Shown here one piece after another: positions 53,704 to 62,994 of a stretch of 64,000 bases of DNA (position 1 is the first letter of the stretch; every line of letters starts with the position of its first letter). The stretch spans positions 4,930,854 through 4,994,853 of the forward strand of contig NZ_QXHD01000004.1 of the NCBI RefSeq assembly GCF_011009555.1, given 5' to 3'. The position numbers and the translations under genes were made by a program. The notes beneath the pieces were generated by a model that did no database searches, was not told where the DNA came from, and saw nothing but the letters and a program-made list of their open reading frames with translations. Source of the DNA: Adonisia turfae CCMR0081 (lineage in GTDB: Bacteria > Cyanobacteriota > Cyanobacteriia > Phormidesmidales > Phormidesmidaceae).

Positions 53704-55125
53704 ATGGCTCAAACCGCCGCAGAAGTTTTGCAGATGATCAATGATCAGGACATTCAGATGATTGATCTGAAGTTCATTGATTTGCCTGGTATCTGGCAAC
53801 ACCTTACGGTGCATCGTAGCCAGATTGATGAGAGTAGCTTTACCGACGGAGTGGCTTTTGACGGATCCAGTATCCGGGGGTGGAAGGCAATTAATGAGTC
53901 GGACATGTCTATGGTTCCAGATCCTGCAACAGCCTGGATCGACCCTTTTATGAAAGAGCCTACCCTCAGTCTTGTGTGTTCTATTAAAGAGCCTCGTACT
54001 GGTGAATGGTATGATCGTTGCCCCCGCGTTATCGCTCAGAAAGCTTTGGACTATCTGAATGCAACTGGTATTGGCGATACCGCATACTTTGGCCCTGAAG
54101 CAGAATTTTTCATCTTTGATGATGTGCGTTTCGATACCACATCTAACTCTAGCTACTATCACGTAGACACCGTTGAGGGCCGTTGGAATACTGGTCGCGA
54201 AGAGGAAGGTGGCAACCTGGGGTATAAGCCCAACTACAAGGGTGGTTATTTCCCCGTGTCTCCCACTGATACATCTCAGGATATGCGTACTGAGATGCTG
54301 TTAACCATGGCTGATTGTGGTGTGCCCATTGAGAAGCATCACCATGAAGTGGCCACTGGTGGTCAGTGCGAACTAGGTTTCCGTTTTGGTGAGATGATCC
54401 AAGCGGCTGACTGGTTGATGACCTATAAATATTGCATTAAGAACGTTGCCAAGAAGTACGGTAAGACCGTTACCTTTATGCCCAAGCCTCTCTTTGAGGA
54501 CAATGGTTCTGGTATGCACACGCACCAGTCCATCTGGAAAGATGGACAGCCTTTGATGGCAGGCGATAAGTACGCTGGCTTGAGCGAACTCGCTACCTAT
54601 TACATTGGCGGTATTCTTAAGCATGCCCCTGCACTACTGGCATTTACTAACCCCAGTACTAACTCTTACAAGCGCCTGGTTCCTGGTTTTGAGGCCCCTG
54701 TAAACTTGGTTTACTCAAACGGTAATCGTTCCGCTGCTGTTCGGATTCCGTTGTCTGGTGATAATCCTAAGGCTAAGCGTTTGGAGTTCCGCTGTCCTGA
54801 CCCCACTGCGAATCCTTATCTTGCCTTTGCTGCAATGCTGTGTGCTGGTATTGATGGTATTAAGAACAAGATTGAGCCTCCTGAGCCTATCGATCAGGAT
54901 ATTTATGAGCTCAGCCCTGAGGAGTTGGCTAAGATTGCATCCACTCCTGCTTCCCTAAAAGAAGCCCTATCTGCCTTAGAGAGCGATCATGCTTTCTTGA
55001 CTCAAGGTGGCGTGTTCACCGAGGACTTTATCCAAAACTGGATCTCTTACAAATTGGATACTGAAGTAATTCCAATGGATATTCGTCCTCACCCCTATGA
55101 GTTAGCCCTCTACTATGATTGCTAA
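53704..55125 (+). CDS. glnA: Glutamine synthetase, type I
   Basis: 473 residues. Beta-grasp N-domain ([22 protein letters not shown]), then DGSSIRGW, the metal-binding [63 protein letters not shown]. Condenses ammonium and glutamate to glutamine with ATP, the entry of nitrogen in cyanobacteria. Strong RBS GAAAGGAG. In cyanobacteria its activity is controlled by binding of the small protein IF7; the gifA gene is downstream here. Terminator at 55168. Confidence 0.97.
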   Translation: MAQTAAEVLQMINDQDIQMIDLKFIDLPGIWQHLTVHRSQIDESSFTDGVAFDGSSIRGWKAINESDMSMVPDPATAWIDPFMKEPTLSLVCSIKEPRTGEWYDRCPRVIAQKALDYLNATGIGDTAYFGPEAEFFIFDDVRFDTTSNSSYYHVDTVEGRWNTGREEEGGNLGYKPNYKGGYFPVSPTDTSQDMRTEMLLTMADCGVPIEKHHHEVATGGQCELGFRFGEMIQAADWLMTYKYCIKNVAKKYGKTVTFMPKPLFEDNGSGMHTHQSIWKDGQPLMAGDKYAGLSELATYYIGGILKHAPALLAFTNPSTNSYKRLVPGFEAPVNLVYSNGNRSAAVRIPLSGDNPKAKRLEFRCPDPTANPYLAFAAMLCAGIDGIKNKIEPPEPIDQDIYELSPEELAKIASTPASLKEALSALESDHAFLTQGGVFTEDFIQNWISYKLDTEVIPMDIRPHPYELALYYDC

Positions 55126-55167
55126 TCTGTTTTGAATGACTTTTGATTAGCGATCGCTTTTGGTCTG

Positions 55168-55195
55168 ACGCCAGTCTCTGGACTGGCGTTTTTTT
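55168..55195 (+). terminator. Rho-independent terminator of glnA
   Basis: ACGCCAGTC, 4-nt loop region, GACTGGCGT followed by TTTTTT. It sits 43 bp after the glnA stop and separates it from gifA. Confidence 0.88.
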
Positions 55196-55279
55196 ATGGC
55201 AGTAGCCAATAGATTATTGAGTAAAACCAATCTTTATTTGAAATAAGATTAGCATTTGTTTAAAAATAAATTTAAAACC

Positions 55280-55311
55280 GTATCAATTGATACGGTTTTT
55301 TTGGCTATAAT
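55280..55311 (+). promoter_or_regulatory. gifA promoter with NtcA site over the -35
   Basis: GTA TCAATTGA TAC (55280-55293) fits GTAN8TAC and is the centre of a longer palindrome AAACCGTATCAATTGATACG. TATAAT follows at 55306-55311. The -35 position, about 17 bp before it, falls on the NtcA site, so NtcA would block it, in line with known NtcA repression of gifA. T-rich sequence right after the palindrome also looks like a terminator. Confidence 0.75.
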
Positions 55312-55379
55312 TAAAACTGAAAAGAGTCCATGGCACTACAACGGTGCCTTTGCTGTACTTTTGTAGGAGTTCAATAGAT

Positions 55380-55580
55380 ATGTCTATTCAAGAATCTGCT
55401 AGGCTGCGCATCGTTAGCAACCGCCATGCTGTTACTAATCGTCAACGTTCTTTGCTGAGTCGTGCTGCCGTGGATGTTGGTATGCCAATGGATTCAATTG
55501 GTGGGGGCAGTCGCATTCAAGGTAAGCCTAGGTATGATGTGCAGCATACCTATGGTCGTAGTAATGCTGCTATGAGTTAA
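55380..55580 (+). CDS. gifA: Glutamine synthetase inactivating factor IF7
   Basis: 66 residues from the ATG at 55380 (MSIQESARLRIVSNRH); an earlier in-frame start at 55344 is unlikely. The size and pattern match IF7, which binds glutamine synthetase directly and shuts it off when ammonium is plentiful. Arg residues at 8, 21 and 28 match those known to be needed for binding in Synechocystis IF7. The C-terminal GKPRYDVQHTYGRSNAAMS also matches the family ending. Basic and likely disordered when free. Sits 254 bp after glnA with its own promoter. Confidence 0.87.
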   Translation: MSIQESARLRIVSNRHAVTNRQRSLLSRAAVDVGMPMDSIGGGSRIQGKPRYDVQHTYGRSNAAMS

Positions 55581-55593
55581 ACACTGAGCTAAT

Positions 55594-55657
55594 TGCCATA
55601 AGACATCAGTGGGCGGGGGATGCGATCGCATCCCCCGCCCACTGATGTCTTATGGCA
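55594..55657. repeat. 64-bp perfect palindrome centred on a HIP1 site
   Basis: Two 32-bp arms without a loop, the left arm reading TGCCATAAGACATCAGTG then GGCGGGGGATGCGA, the right arm its exact complement. GCGATCGC, the HIP1 octamer, is at the centre. It lies 14 bp after gifA. It could act as a terminator, but no T-run follows on either strand; as DNA it could extrude as a cruciform. Confidence 0.92.
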
Positions 55658-55810
55658 TCACAAAAAACTATTAAACTTAGATCTAGGCGTAAAGATTTGA
55701 AACTAAGCGGTACAAAATGTTAATTTGCAGGGAGCTAGATGTATTGACTTAGTCTTTAGGGTTAGTGTCACAAGTTTTGTTATTCCGTTGCTTCTTCGGT
55801 TAAAAGGTTT

Positions 55811-56509
55811 ATGGCTGCTCTTACTTCTCGTGCTGCCGAGTCCCGCAATGGTCAGGCTAAGTCCGCTCATCCTAAAAAAGTAGTTGTTATCGGCGATAGC
55901 CTGATTTACGGTTACGGTGATATCGAAGGTGGCGGTTGGGTTGAGCGCTTGCGTCGTCAATGGATGGATCCATCACAGCCAGGACCCATTATCTATAACC
56001 TGGGCGTGCGAGGCGATGGTGTACAGCGTGTAGCTAGACGGTTAGACGGGGAGTTTAAGCTGCGCGGTGAGCTGCGCCGTCGAGTGCCTGATATTTTGGT
56101 GCTCTCCGTAGGCTTAAATGATAGTGCACGCATAGGACGGTCTATAGGACGCCCCATCATGGATCGGGTTGCCTTTACTCAAGAACTTTACGGATTACTT
56201 GATCAAGCTACGCAGTTATGCCCCACATTTTTTGTGGGCATGATTCCTGTGAATGAGGCTGCGATGCCCTATGCAGATATCCTTCACTTTTCAAATAGTG
56301 ACCAAATCCATTACAACCAAATCACTCGTCATGCTTGCGCAGCACGACAGATTCCCTATCTAGATCTTTTTCAACGGTGGCAATCCCAGGGCCAAGCTTG
56401 GTGTAACGAACGCCTGTGTGAAGATGGCTTGCATCCTAACGTATTGGGATATCGTACGCTTATGCAGGAAATTTCAGTATGGGAGCCATTGATGCAAGCC
56501 TTAGTCTAA
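55811..56509 (+). CDS. SGNH/GDSL-family hydrolase
   Basis: 232 residues, no signal peptide. Block I VVVIGDSLIYGYG (Ser nucleophile near residue 31), Block II NLGVRGDGVQRVARRLDGE, Block III VLSVGLNDSAR near residue 100, and Block V CEDGLHPNVLGYRTL near residue 212 with the catalytic Asp and His. All catalytic residues are kept. It is probably an esterase or lipase acting on an acylated small molecule; natural substrate unknown. Confidence 0.9.
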   Translation: MAALTSRAAESRNGQAKSAHPKKVVVIGDSLIYGYGDIEGGGWVERLRRQWMDPSQPGPIIYNLGVRGDGVQRVARRLDGEFKLRGELRRRVPDILVLSVGLNDSARIGRSIGRPIMDRVAFTQELYGLLDQATQLCPTFFVGMIPVNEAAMPYADILHFSNSDQIHYNQITRHACAARQIPYLDLFQRWQSQGQAWCNERLCEDGLHPNVLGYRTLMQEISVWEPLMQALV

Positions 56510-56530
56510 GATTTGAGGCTTAACCTGGCA

Positions 56531-56659
56531 TCACTGAGCTGGTGTTGCTGCTAAAAGTACCCAAAGACAAGCCAGCACAGTTGCTAATACAAGTGTGGTG
56601 AGCATTGTGTGAAGAACGGTGCTTGAAAATACTGTTCTGGAAGACTTATGGGTAACCAT
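56531..56659 (-). CDS. Possible 42-residue membrane protein
   Basis: Starts 14 bp after the LCP gene stop on the minus strand: MVTHKSSRTVFSSTVLHTML, one hydrophobic helix (TTLVLATVLACLWVLLAATP), ending AQ. Too small for usual ORF thresholds. No clear RBS. It could be translated with the LCP gene. Similar in shape to small photosystem or cell-envelope proteins but I recognise none. Confidence 0.35.
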   Translation of the reverse strand: MVTHKSSRTVFSSTVLHTMLTTLVLATVLACLWVLLAATPAQ

Positions 56660-56673
56660 GGGCAGTGCTCATA

Positions 56674-58020
56674 TCACTGAATCAGCTGCTCTGTCCAGTC
56701 ATCGCCAACGCGGATGGTGATATCGGAGTCTAGATCACCTGTGGAGTCAGCAACGACTTTACCAGCTCCCAGGACGGCCTCTAAAAAGCCAGCACCGTCA
56801 ATGTCACCCCGTTGGGCAATCACCGTTGTTTGATGCTGGAAATCAGGCCAATCTGCAATCAGGTAAACATTTCGGAAGCCTTCATTGCGTAGATGATCGG
56901 CCACGGCTTGACCCATATATGGCTCCCTTGATGCATTTTGAACAGCGATGCGGAGGCGACTAATAGAACGGCGAGGTGTATCGGTAGCTAGAAGGGCATC
57001 GGGTTCTGCATCGAAGAACTTCTGCATGACCTCATTCGTATTATTGGTGTCAGCAATCCAATAGCTTGCCCTATATTCAGTTGGGCTGCTAAAGCGACCT
57101 GGCAGCATCACCATGTTGAGATTTTCTCGGTCAAGCTGTAGTCCAAAACCTGCTAACGCCAGAATTTCTTCGGTAGATAGATTTGTATCGATATGGCTTT
57201 GCAGAATGCGAACAATTTGTGGCAATTGGGTAATGACCTTGGGATTGATCATGCGATCGCGCAAAGCCTTTAGCAAAATTTGCTGCCGTTGTACCCGCCC
57301 AATATCCCCCAAGTTATCCTGACGAAATCGAGCAAATTGTTCAGCCTCATCGCCATTAAGGGTTTGCCAACCAGGTTCTAAATCAATTACTAGCCCTTGA
57401 GTTTTATCCTCATATTGCATTCGTTTGGGGACAAAGACTTCGACGCCACCGATTAAATCGACAATTTCACGAAAGGCAGCCGTGCTGACCCTGACATAGC
57501 GGTCAATCTCAACCTCGTTGAAGTTATAGCTGACGGTTTGAGCAGCGAGTTCTGCTCCACCTTCCACATTGGCTTGATTAATTTTGTCAATGCCATAGCC
57601 TGGAATTTCCACACGGGTGTCCCGTGGAATTGACATGACATTAATGGTTTCTGCCTCTGGGTTGATCCGGGCAAGTAGCATTGTGTCAGTACGACCCACC
57701 AAGTCAGTGGGTACTGCTCCATCAATATCAGTAGCCTCGTCGAGTCCCATTATTAGGAGCGTCACTGGACGGGATACCTGATAGCGGAAACCTGATTGCC
57801 ATAGATCGCTCAATGGCGGTGTGGCCGTTTCTTCTCCCAAACCCTTAGGTAGAGGCACAGTCAATATAAAAGCTGCCCCAGCCGCTGCAGATACCACTGC
57901 TGTTGTTCCAAAAATGCCAGTCCAGGCAAAAACTCTGAGGGCGTTACCTAGAAATGAACGATGCTGAGGTATATCGGATGAAGTCGTGGAGTCGGACTGA
58001 GACGATGGAGAGGGAGACAT
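56674..58020 (-). CDS. LytR-CpsA-Psr (LCP) family protein
   Basis: Start set at the ATG at 58020 (MSPSPSSQSDSTTSS), preferred to one 27 codons upstream because the protein should begin with a short cytoplasmic tail and a helix (VFAWTGIFGTTAVVSAAAGAAFIL). 448 residues. LCP domain at about 85-260: GLDEATDIDGAVPTDLVGRTDTMLL, VMSIPRDTRVEIPG with catalytic Arg, IDKINQANVEGG, EQFARFRQDNLGDIGRVQRQQ. LytR C-terminal domain at about 345-445. LCP proteins attach glycopolymers to the wall. Confidence 0.9.
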   Translation of the reverse strand: MSPSPSSQSDSTTSSDIPQHRSFLGNALRVFAWTGIFGTTAVVSAAAGAAFILTVPLPKGLGEETATPPLSDLWQSGFRYQVSRPVTLLIMGLDEATDIDGAVPTDLVGRTDTMLLARINPEAETINVMSIPRDTRVEIPGYGIDKINQANVEGGAELAAQTVSYNFNEVEIDRYVRVSTAAFREIVDLIGGVEVFVPKRMQYEDKTQGLVIDLEPGWQTLNGDEAEQFARFRQDNLGDIGRVQRQQILLKALRDRMINPKVITQLPQIVRILQSHIDTNLSTEEILALAGFGLQLDRENLNMVMLPGRFSSPTEYRASYWIADTNNTNEVMQKFFDAEPDALLATDTPRRSISRLRIAVQNASREPYMGQAVADHLRNEGFRNVYLIADWPDFQHQTTVIAQRGDIDGAGFLEAVLGAGKVVADSTGDLDSDITIRVGDDWTEQLIQ

Positions 58021-58380
58021 AGGGTATTTATTAGAATGCCCGGACAGGCGGGGGATGCCTAGCAAAGAATGAATGGTGATCCCTAGAAACAAACTACGCA
58101 CTCTTCAATCGAGAGTCAGAACGCGATTGGACGTGATTTGCGGATTATCATCCAAACAGCATGTTTGTTTATGGATTTCTCAGGTGTAGAAACAGTTGTG
58201 TTTGCTGGTGTGTCTATGGGGATGGGGCTATGGACGTTTGATGTGTTCCACACATTAGTGAGAAGTTAACCAATATTAAGCTGTTTCTATGCTTCGCGTT
58301 TTGGGGAATCGCTAATATTGTTCAGAATTCTATAAGGACACACCATTTTAACGCCGTAATTTAACTTTATTAAGTAAACA
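58021..58380. other. Intergenic region between divergent LCP and manC genes
   Basis: 360 bp with both promoters. A 32-codon frame at 58171-58269 (+) encodes one hydrophobic helix but lacks an RBS. Nothing else seen. Confidence 0.35.
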
Positions 58381-59460
58381 ATGACACAACCTATGAACCC
58401 AACTCCAAAGTTAGTGCCAATTATTTTAGCTGGCGGTAAAGGTGAGCGTTTTTGGCCGGTTAGTCGTCTGAAGAACCCCAAACAGTTTTTATGTTTAGAC
58501 GGTAGTGGTCGCAGTTTGATGCAGTCTACGGCGGATCGTTTATTGCCTTTGTCCGGTGGCTGGGATGCAATTTGGGTGATTACAGCGTCTCATTTGGCGG
58601 ATGGTGTCAAACAGCAGCTGCCTGAACTGCCTGAGGACAATATTTTGGTGGAACCCCAAGGCCGTGATACAGCACCGGCTGTGGCCTGGGCAACTTTGGA
58701 AGTGGCTAAGCGCCATGGGGAGGATGCGATCGCATGTTTTTTCCCGGCCGATCACTACATCACTGACGAACCCAAGTTTCGTGCCACAATTCGTGCCGCA
58801 GCTGACTTGGCTCTGAGCCAGCAAGCCATTGCCACACTAGGGATTCAGCCCACGTTCCCATCCACGGGATACGGCTATATTGAGCAGGGCGATGATGCGG
58901 GTCAATATGGTGAGTTAGCCGCTTACCGTGTGAGTCGCTTTACAGAAAAGCCTGAGCGTAGCGTAGCCGAAGAGTTTCTGGCGAGTGGGCGCTACAGCTG
59001 GAACAGCGGCATGTTCATTTTCCCGGCAGGGGTAATGATTAACGAGCTCAAGACCTATTCGCCTGAGCTCATGGGACCGCTGATGTCTAAAGGTGTCGAT
59101 GCCTATGCTGAACTGGAGAAGCTCAGCATTGACTACGCAGTAATGGAAAAAACCCAGAAAGCCTATGTAATGCCTGCCAACTTTGGTTGGGATGACCTGG
59201 GGGACTGGAATGCCATCGAGCGTCTGATGAAGGGGGATGCTGAAAATGTGGACATGTGTCAGCACCAGGCCCACGATACCAATGGCTGCATTGTTTACTC
59301 TTCTTCGGAAGACGAAGTAGTGGTCACCATTGGTTTAGAGGATGTAGTGATTGTGCGTGATGGTAAAGCCACCCTCATTGTTAAAAAAGACCGCACCCAA
59401 GACATCAAAAAAGCGGTGAAAGCCCTTGGACAAGAGCAGAAATTCCATCATTTCCTTTAA
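58381..59460 (+). CDS. manC: Mannose-1-phosphate guanylyltransferase
   Basis: 359 residues. Nucleotidyltransferase domain: PIILAGGKGERFWPVSRLKNPKQF near residue 14 (GGxGxRxWPxSR and the PKQF motif), GRDTAPAVAW near 95, FFPADHY near 120, FTEKPE near 185, NSGMFIF near 210, GWDDLGDWNAIE near 275. The C-terminal beta-helix is short; no phosphomannose isomerase domain follows. It makes GDP-mannose from GTP and mannose-1-phosphate for polysaccharides, e.g. wall or capsule sugars. Confidence 0.93.
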   Translation: MTQPMNPTPKLVPIILAGGKGERFWPVSRLKNPKQFLCLDGSGRSLMQSTADRLLPLSGGWDAIWVITASHLADGVKQQLPELPEDNILVEPQGRDTAPAVAWATLEVAKRHGEDAIACFFPADHYITDEPKFRATIRAAADLALSQQAIATLGIQPTFPSTGYGYIEQGDDAGQYGELAAYRVSRFTEKPERSVAEEFLASGRYSWNSGMFIFPAGVMINELKTYSPELMGPLMSKGVDAYAELEKLSIDYAVMEKTQKAYVMPANFGWDDLGDWNAIERLMKGDAENVDMCQHQAHDTNGCIVYSSSEDEVVVTIGLEDVVIVRDGKATLIVKKDRTQDIKKAVKALGQEQKFHHFL

Positions 59461-59522
59461 GGCATAGGTCATAGCCAGCCAGGCTAACTCATTAGCTTAA
59501 CTTATATAGCTACAGATGCTTT

Positions 59523-59555
59523 ATAAAGCTCCATCCGTTTTGGTTGGAGCTTTAT
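59523..59555 (+). terminator. Rho-independent terminator of manC
   Basis: ATAAAGCTCCA and TGGAGCTTTAT form an 11-bp perfect stem with an 11-nt loop; followed by TGCATTTT. 60 bp after the manC stop. Confidence 0.75.
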
Positions 59556-59646
59556 TGCATTTTAAGAAGCGATAGTCAGTGAAAAAGGTTGAAAGCATTA
59601 ACCTTAAACCATTCAGAGAGTTCATTGCTAGCTATTAAGAGGTTTT

Positions 59647-60330
59647 ATGACAGCCACAAATCTCAAACCTGTAGAAATTCTTCGGGATACGTTTCAGCGG
59701 GTAGGCCCTGTGTTTGTGCCAGTTTTGCTGCTGGCGTTGCCTGGTGTACTCATTTCTGTTCTGGTTCGGAATGTGATGCTTCAAGGCATGCTCAATGTAA
59801 TATATGCAATTTTGGTTGCGCCTATTTTAGGTGGAGCCATGATTATTCTGGTTAATCGCTGTTTAACAGGCCAGACAACGGATCTGAGTGAAGCGGTGGC
59901 CATGGCCTGGAGAAAGGCTAGCAATCTAATTCTGACGTCACTGCTATTAGTCGTAATTTTAATCCCAGCATTTGTATTGCTATTGATTCCAGGCATTTAC
60001 CTCTCTGTACGACTATTTTCGACCCAATACGCTGTTGTCTTGGAAAATAAGTCACCAACCGAGGCGTTATCAGCCAGCTGGGAGCTAACCCAAGGAAAAT
60101 GGTGGAAAATCTTCTGGGCTGTTTTTGTGATTACGCTTGCCTTGGTGATTCCACTGTTTATTGTTAGCGCTATTGTGGGTGCCGCCTTGCCCTGGGGTGC
60201 CACCATTGTGTCCAATTTGCTGGGGCTGGTGATCACGCCTCCCATCGTTATGGCATTGCTCATGGTCTATAAAGTGCTTAAAGGTGAAGCGGCTTTAGAC
60301 GCTGATGGTGCGAATCCCGCGAGTGCTTGA
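59647..60330 (+). CDS. Multi-pass membrane protein (GDPD-anchor/DUF975-like)
   Basis: 227 residues with about five or six hydrophobic segments. The opening PVEILRDTFQRVGPVFVPVLLLALPG and the later YAVVLENKSPTEALSASWELTQGKWWKIF match the glycerophosphoryl diester phosphodiesterase membrane domain/YciC-like families: the ENKSPxEALxxSWxLTKG motif is diagnostic. RBS AAGAGG just before the ATG. No partner domain is attached; function unknown. Confidence 0.78.
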   Translation: MTATNLKPVEILRDTFQRVGPVFVPVLLLALPGVLISVLVRNVMLQGMLNVIYAILVAPILGGAMIILVNRCLTGQTTDLSEAVAMAWRKASNLILTSLLLVVILIPAFVLLLIPGIYLSVRLFSTQYAVVLENKSPTEALSASWELTQGKWWKIFWAVFVITLALVIPLFIVSAIVGAALPWGATIVSNLLGLVITPPIVMALLMVYKVLKGEAALDADGANPASA

Positions 60331-60390
60331 TCACTCTGATTAATTGATTAATATTGCTTCAGGTAAAGTTGGATCCTGAAACTATTTTTC

Positions 60391-60427
60391 TAGGCTGTGG
60401 AGTACGACACCCACAGCCTATTTTTTT
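60391..60427. terminator. Bidirectional terminator between membrane gene and trpE
   Basis: TAGGCTGTGG and CCACAGCCTA around a 10-nt loop, followed by seven T on the plus strand; it would end the membrane-protein gene, and it also overlaps the trpE stop on the minus strand. Confidence 0.75.
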
Positions 60428-61950
60428 AAGCATCTGACAGCTTCGAGCATGCCCCGTGCTTTGTTCAGGGTTTCCTGATATTCATTTTCAGGCACCGAAT
60501 CGGCAACCAGTCCTGCTCCTGCCTGAACGCTAATCCGATGTGTGCCATCCTCCTTGCTTTCGACCACCATAGTTCGGATAGTGATCGCGCTGTTGAGCTG
60601 ACCTTCAAAGTCGTAGTAGCCATAGACCCCAGAATAGGGGCCGCGACGACAGGGCTCCAGGTCATTCATGATCTGCATGGCGCGAATTTTGGGCGCACCA
60701 CTGACTGTACCTGCTGGAAAACAGGCTTTGAGTAAGTCCCACGCGGTTTTGCCAGGTGCCAGTTCGCCGATGACGTTGCTGACGATGTGCATGACATGGG
60801 AGTAACGCTCAATGATCATCAGCTCATCAACGCTGACGGTGCCGCTGGTACATACGCGCCCCAAATCATTACGGCCTAGATCCACCAGCATCACGTGCTC
60901 GGCAAGTTCTTTGGGGTCAGCCAATAGATCCTCAGCATAGGCATTATCTTCAGCAATTGTTTTGCCGCGAGGACGGGTACCGGCAATAGGTCGGAGAATG
61001 GCGGTCAGGGTATCGTCATCGCCTTCGCGGGTGGCTTTGACCATAACCTCAGGGCTGGAGCCAATAATCTGCCAGCCTTGGAAGTTGAAATAGGCCATAT
61101 AGGGCGATGGATTGACCAGTCGCAATGAGCGATATAGGTCAAACGGATTACCACTGTAGTCAGTTGTCAGACGCTGGGAGATGACCAACTGGAAAATATC
61201 GCCTGCTTTGATGTGGGCTTTGGCCGTTTCTACACTTTGGCAAAATTCGTCTTTGCTACGGTTACTGGTATAGGCCAGCTCAGCTGCTTGATTACTGCCA
61301 GGAGGGGTCCATGCAAGGCGACTGTCTTGGCTCGCTAAGGGCAGGTTGAGTTTATTGACGAGGTTGCTTATGCGATCGCAACTCTCCCCATAAGCCTGCT
61401 CCAGCCCAATCTCAGGGTCACGTAAATCTGCATAGCTAACAGCCCAAATTTTTCGCTTAACCTGGTCAAAAATCAAGAGGCTATCCACCTGCATCCATAG
61501 ACCATCAGGCAGGTCACCCTGACTAAACGGGTGAATCGTAACCGTCGGCTCAATCCACTTGATCAGCTCATAACCCCAAAAGCCAAATAACCCACCAATA
61601 CCAGGGGGTAAGGCGGGCAATTTCACCGGTTGATAGGGAGCAAGACAGTCCGTCAAAATATCAAAGGGATTGCCGGTAAACACTTGCTCAGTACCGTCGC
61701 GAAATCGCTGAGTGGTCGTTTCGCCTTTGGCTTCAAGAGTCCATAGTGGATCACACCCCAATAGACTATAGCGGCCAATATTTTCACCCCCCTCGACAGA
61801 CTCCAGTAAAAAACTGTAGGGCTGCCCTGCGCATACCTTGCACCAGGCTGACACTGGCGTATCCAGATCGGCAACCCACTCCTGGTATACCGGGACAAAG
61901 TTACCCTGTTTTGCAAGCGTCTTAAATGTGTCGAGGTCTGGATAAATCAT
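60418..61950 (-). CDS. trpE: Anthranilate synthase component I
   Basis: 510 residues. N-terminal TrpE domain with YSFLLESVEGGENIGRYSLLG (tryptophan-feedback element LLES) near residue 48; chorismate-utilising domain with LRPIAGTRPRGKT near 320, DLGRNDLGRVC near 370, and the C-terminal FPAGTVSGAPKIRAMQIM near 435. It turns chorismate into anthranilate with the TrpG glutaminase, the first step of tryptophan synthesis; trpG is not next to it. Length matches standard TrpE rather than PabB. Confidence 0.9.
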   Translation of the reverse strand: MIYPDLDTFKTLAKQGNFVPVYQEWVADLDTPVSAWCKVCAGQPYSFLLESVEGGENIGRYSLLGCDPLWTLEAKGETTTQRFRDGTEQVFTGNPFDILTDCLAPYQPVKLPALPPGIGGLFGFWGYELIKWIEPTVTIHPFSQGDLPDGLWMQVDSLLIFDQVKRKIWAVSYADLRDPEIGLEQAYGESCDRISNLVNKLNLPLASQDSRLAWTPPGSNQAAELAYTSNRSKDEFCQSVETAKAHIKAGDIFQLVISQRLTTDYSGNPFDLYRSLRLVNPSPYMAYFNFQGWQIIGSSPEVMVKATREGDDDTLTAILRPIAGTRPRGKTIAEDNAYAEDLLADPKELAEHVMLVDLGRNDLGRVCTSGTVSVDELMIIERYSHVMHIVSNVIGELAPGKTAWDLLKACFPAGTVSGAPKIRAMQIMNDLEPCRRGPYSGVYGYYDFEGQLNSAITIRTMVVESKEDGTHRISVQAGAGLVADSVPENEYQETLNKARGMLEAVRCLKK

Positions 61951-62114
61951 GGAGTATTGGAAGGTAGGCGTAAACGCATATGCAAGTTCAACCTTAAGTT
62001 GTTTTGCAGAAAACTACAGCTCTAGATGTGGATAACGTTGTTCAGCCTGTCTTATGGGGTTGAACCTTGGGTAAGCGGCAAAATTAATCAGAGGATAGTC
62101 GGCCATTAGACCAT

Positions 62115-62144
62115 TAAAAAGAGGCAGCCCATAGACTGCCTCTT
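62115..62144 (-). terminator. Rho-independent terminator of psaD
   Basis: On the minus strand AAGAGGCAG, an 8-nt loop, CTGCCTCTT, then TTTAATGG. 56 bp after the psaD stop. Confidence 0.82.
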
Positions 62145-62200
62145 AAAGCCGTAACGGTTATTCTTCTAAACCAATGCAATAGGTGCAGTAGCTAAAATCC

Positions 62201-62629
62201 TTAAACCTCGTAGGGTTCCTTACCGCTAAACTTAATAGTCGCTGGGTTAGGATTACTCCCAATGTTGCGATCAATCTTGCCGCTGTAACCACGACCTTCG
62301 TTAACCTTCTCAGGAGGAACACCATCTGCCGGGTGCAAATAGGTAGTCTCACCAGTAGGTAAAACGCGATAAATTTTATAATCAGTAATTCTGGGCTTAA
62401 ATTTGGTCTTGAGTTGACGGCTGAGAGCTAAGCACTGCTCTTTGCGAGCTAGATAAAGCATATTCTCGCCTGTGTTCATGATAGCTACACCACCAGTGGG
62501 CATCTCAAAGGGCTGTTCCTTTTTGCTGCTCCAGGTGATAACGTACTTTTCTTCCCGCTCAGCAGCGGAAAGTAGGCCACCAGTACTGCCACCAAAGATC
62601 GGAGTTTTGCCAGTAATTTCTTCAGACAT
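62201..62629 (-). CDS. psaD: Photosystem I subunit II (PsaD)
   Basis: Start set at the ATG at 62629 ([14 protein letters not shown]), because this is the usual PsaD N-terminus and an earlier in-frame ATG adds six unrelated residues. 142 residues. Conserved stretches: [76 protein letters not shown]. PsaD is the stromal docking site for ferredoxin on photosystem I. Confidence 0.97.
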   Translation of the reverse strand: MSEEITGKTPIFGGSTGGLLSAAEREEKYVITWSSKKEQPFEMPTGGVAIMNTGENMLYLARKEQCLALSRQLKTKFKPRITDYKIYRVLPTGETTYLHPADGVPPEKVNEGRGYSGKIDRNIGSNPNPATIKFSGKEPYEV

Positions 62630-62994
62630 GGAAATATTATCTCTCAACCTTATCGCTCACAAATTTATCACTGTAAATGACGTTGTTTACATTCTTTGTG
62701 AGGAAGCGTAATAGTTCTTCAGAGTTTAAATGTGGCTGTCTAAATCTGCTACATCCCATGACGATTAAAGGATTTCTAGCTTCACTGTTTTCTTCCCAGG
62801 AAAACACCATATCTAGTGGTAGTAACAAAGAACAATCATCAAATATGGTGAATTATTTATTTGGTGGAAAAAATTTATAGAATTTCTTGAGTAAGGTCAA
62901 TAAGGTCAATATAGATACGTAATGAATATATGGGGAAAATGGCACCGTAACCATTGATAATAAAGGCACATTTAAGATTTCGGATTTATAAGCT
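62630..62994. other. Intergenic region upstream of psaD and the ABC-2 gene
   Basis: 365 bp, AT-rich, with no recognisable gene. It must carry both promoters. Short frames on both strands seem to be noise. Confidence 0.4.

Noticed and set aside
58171-58269. 32-codon plus-strand frame with one hydrophobic helix (MDFSGVETVVFAGVSMGMG).
   Set aside because: No RBS and no recognised small photosynthetic subunit; kept only as a note.
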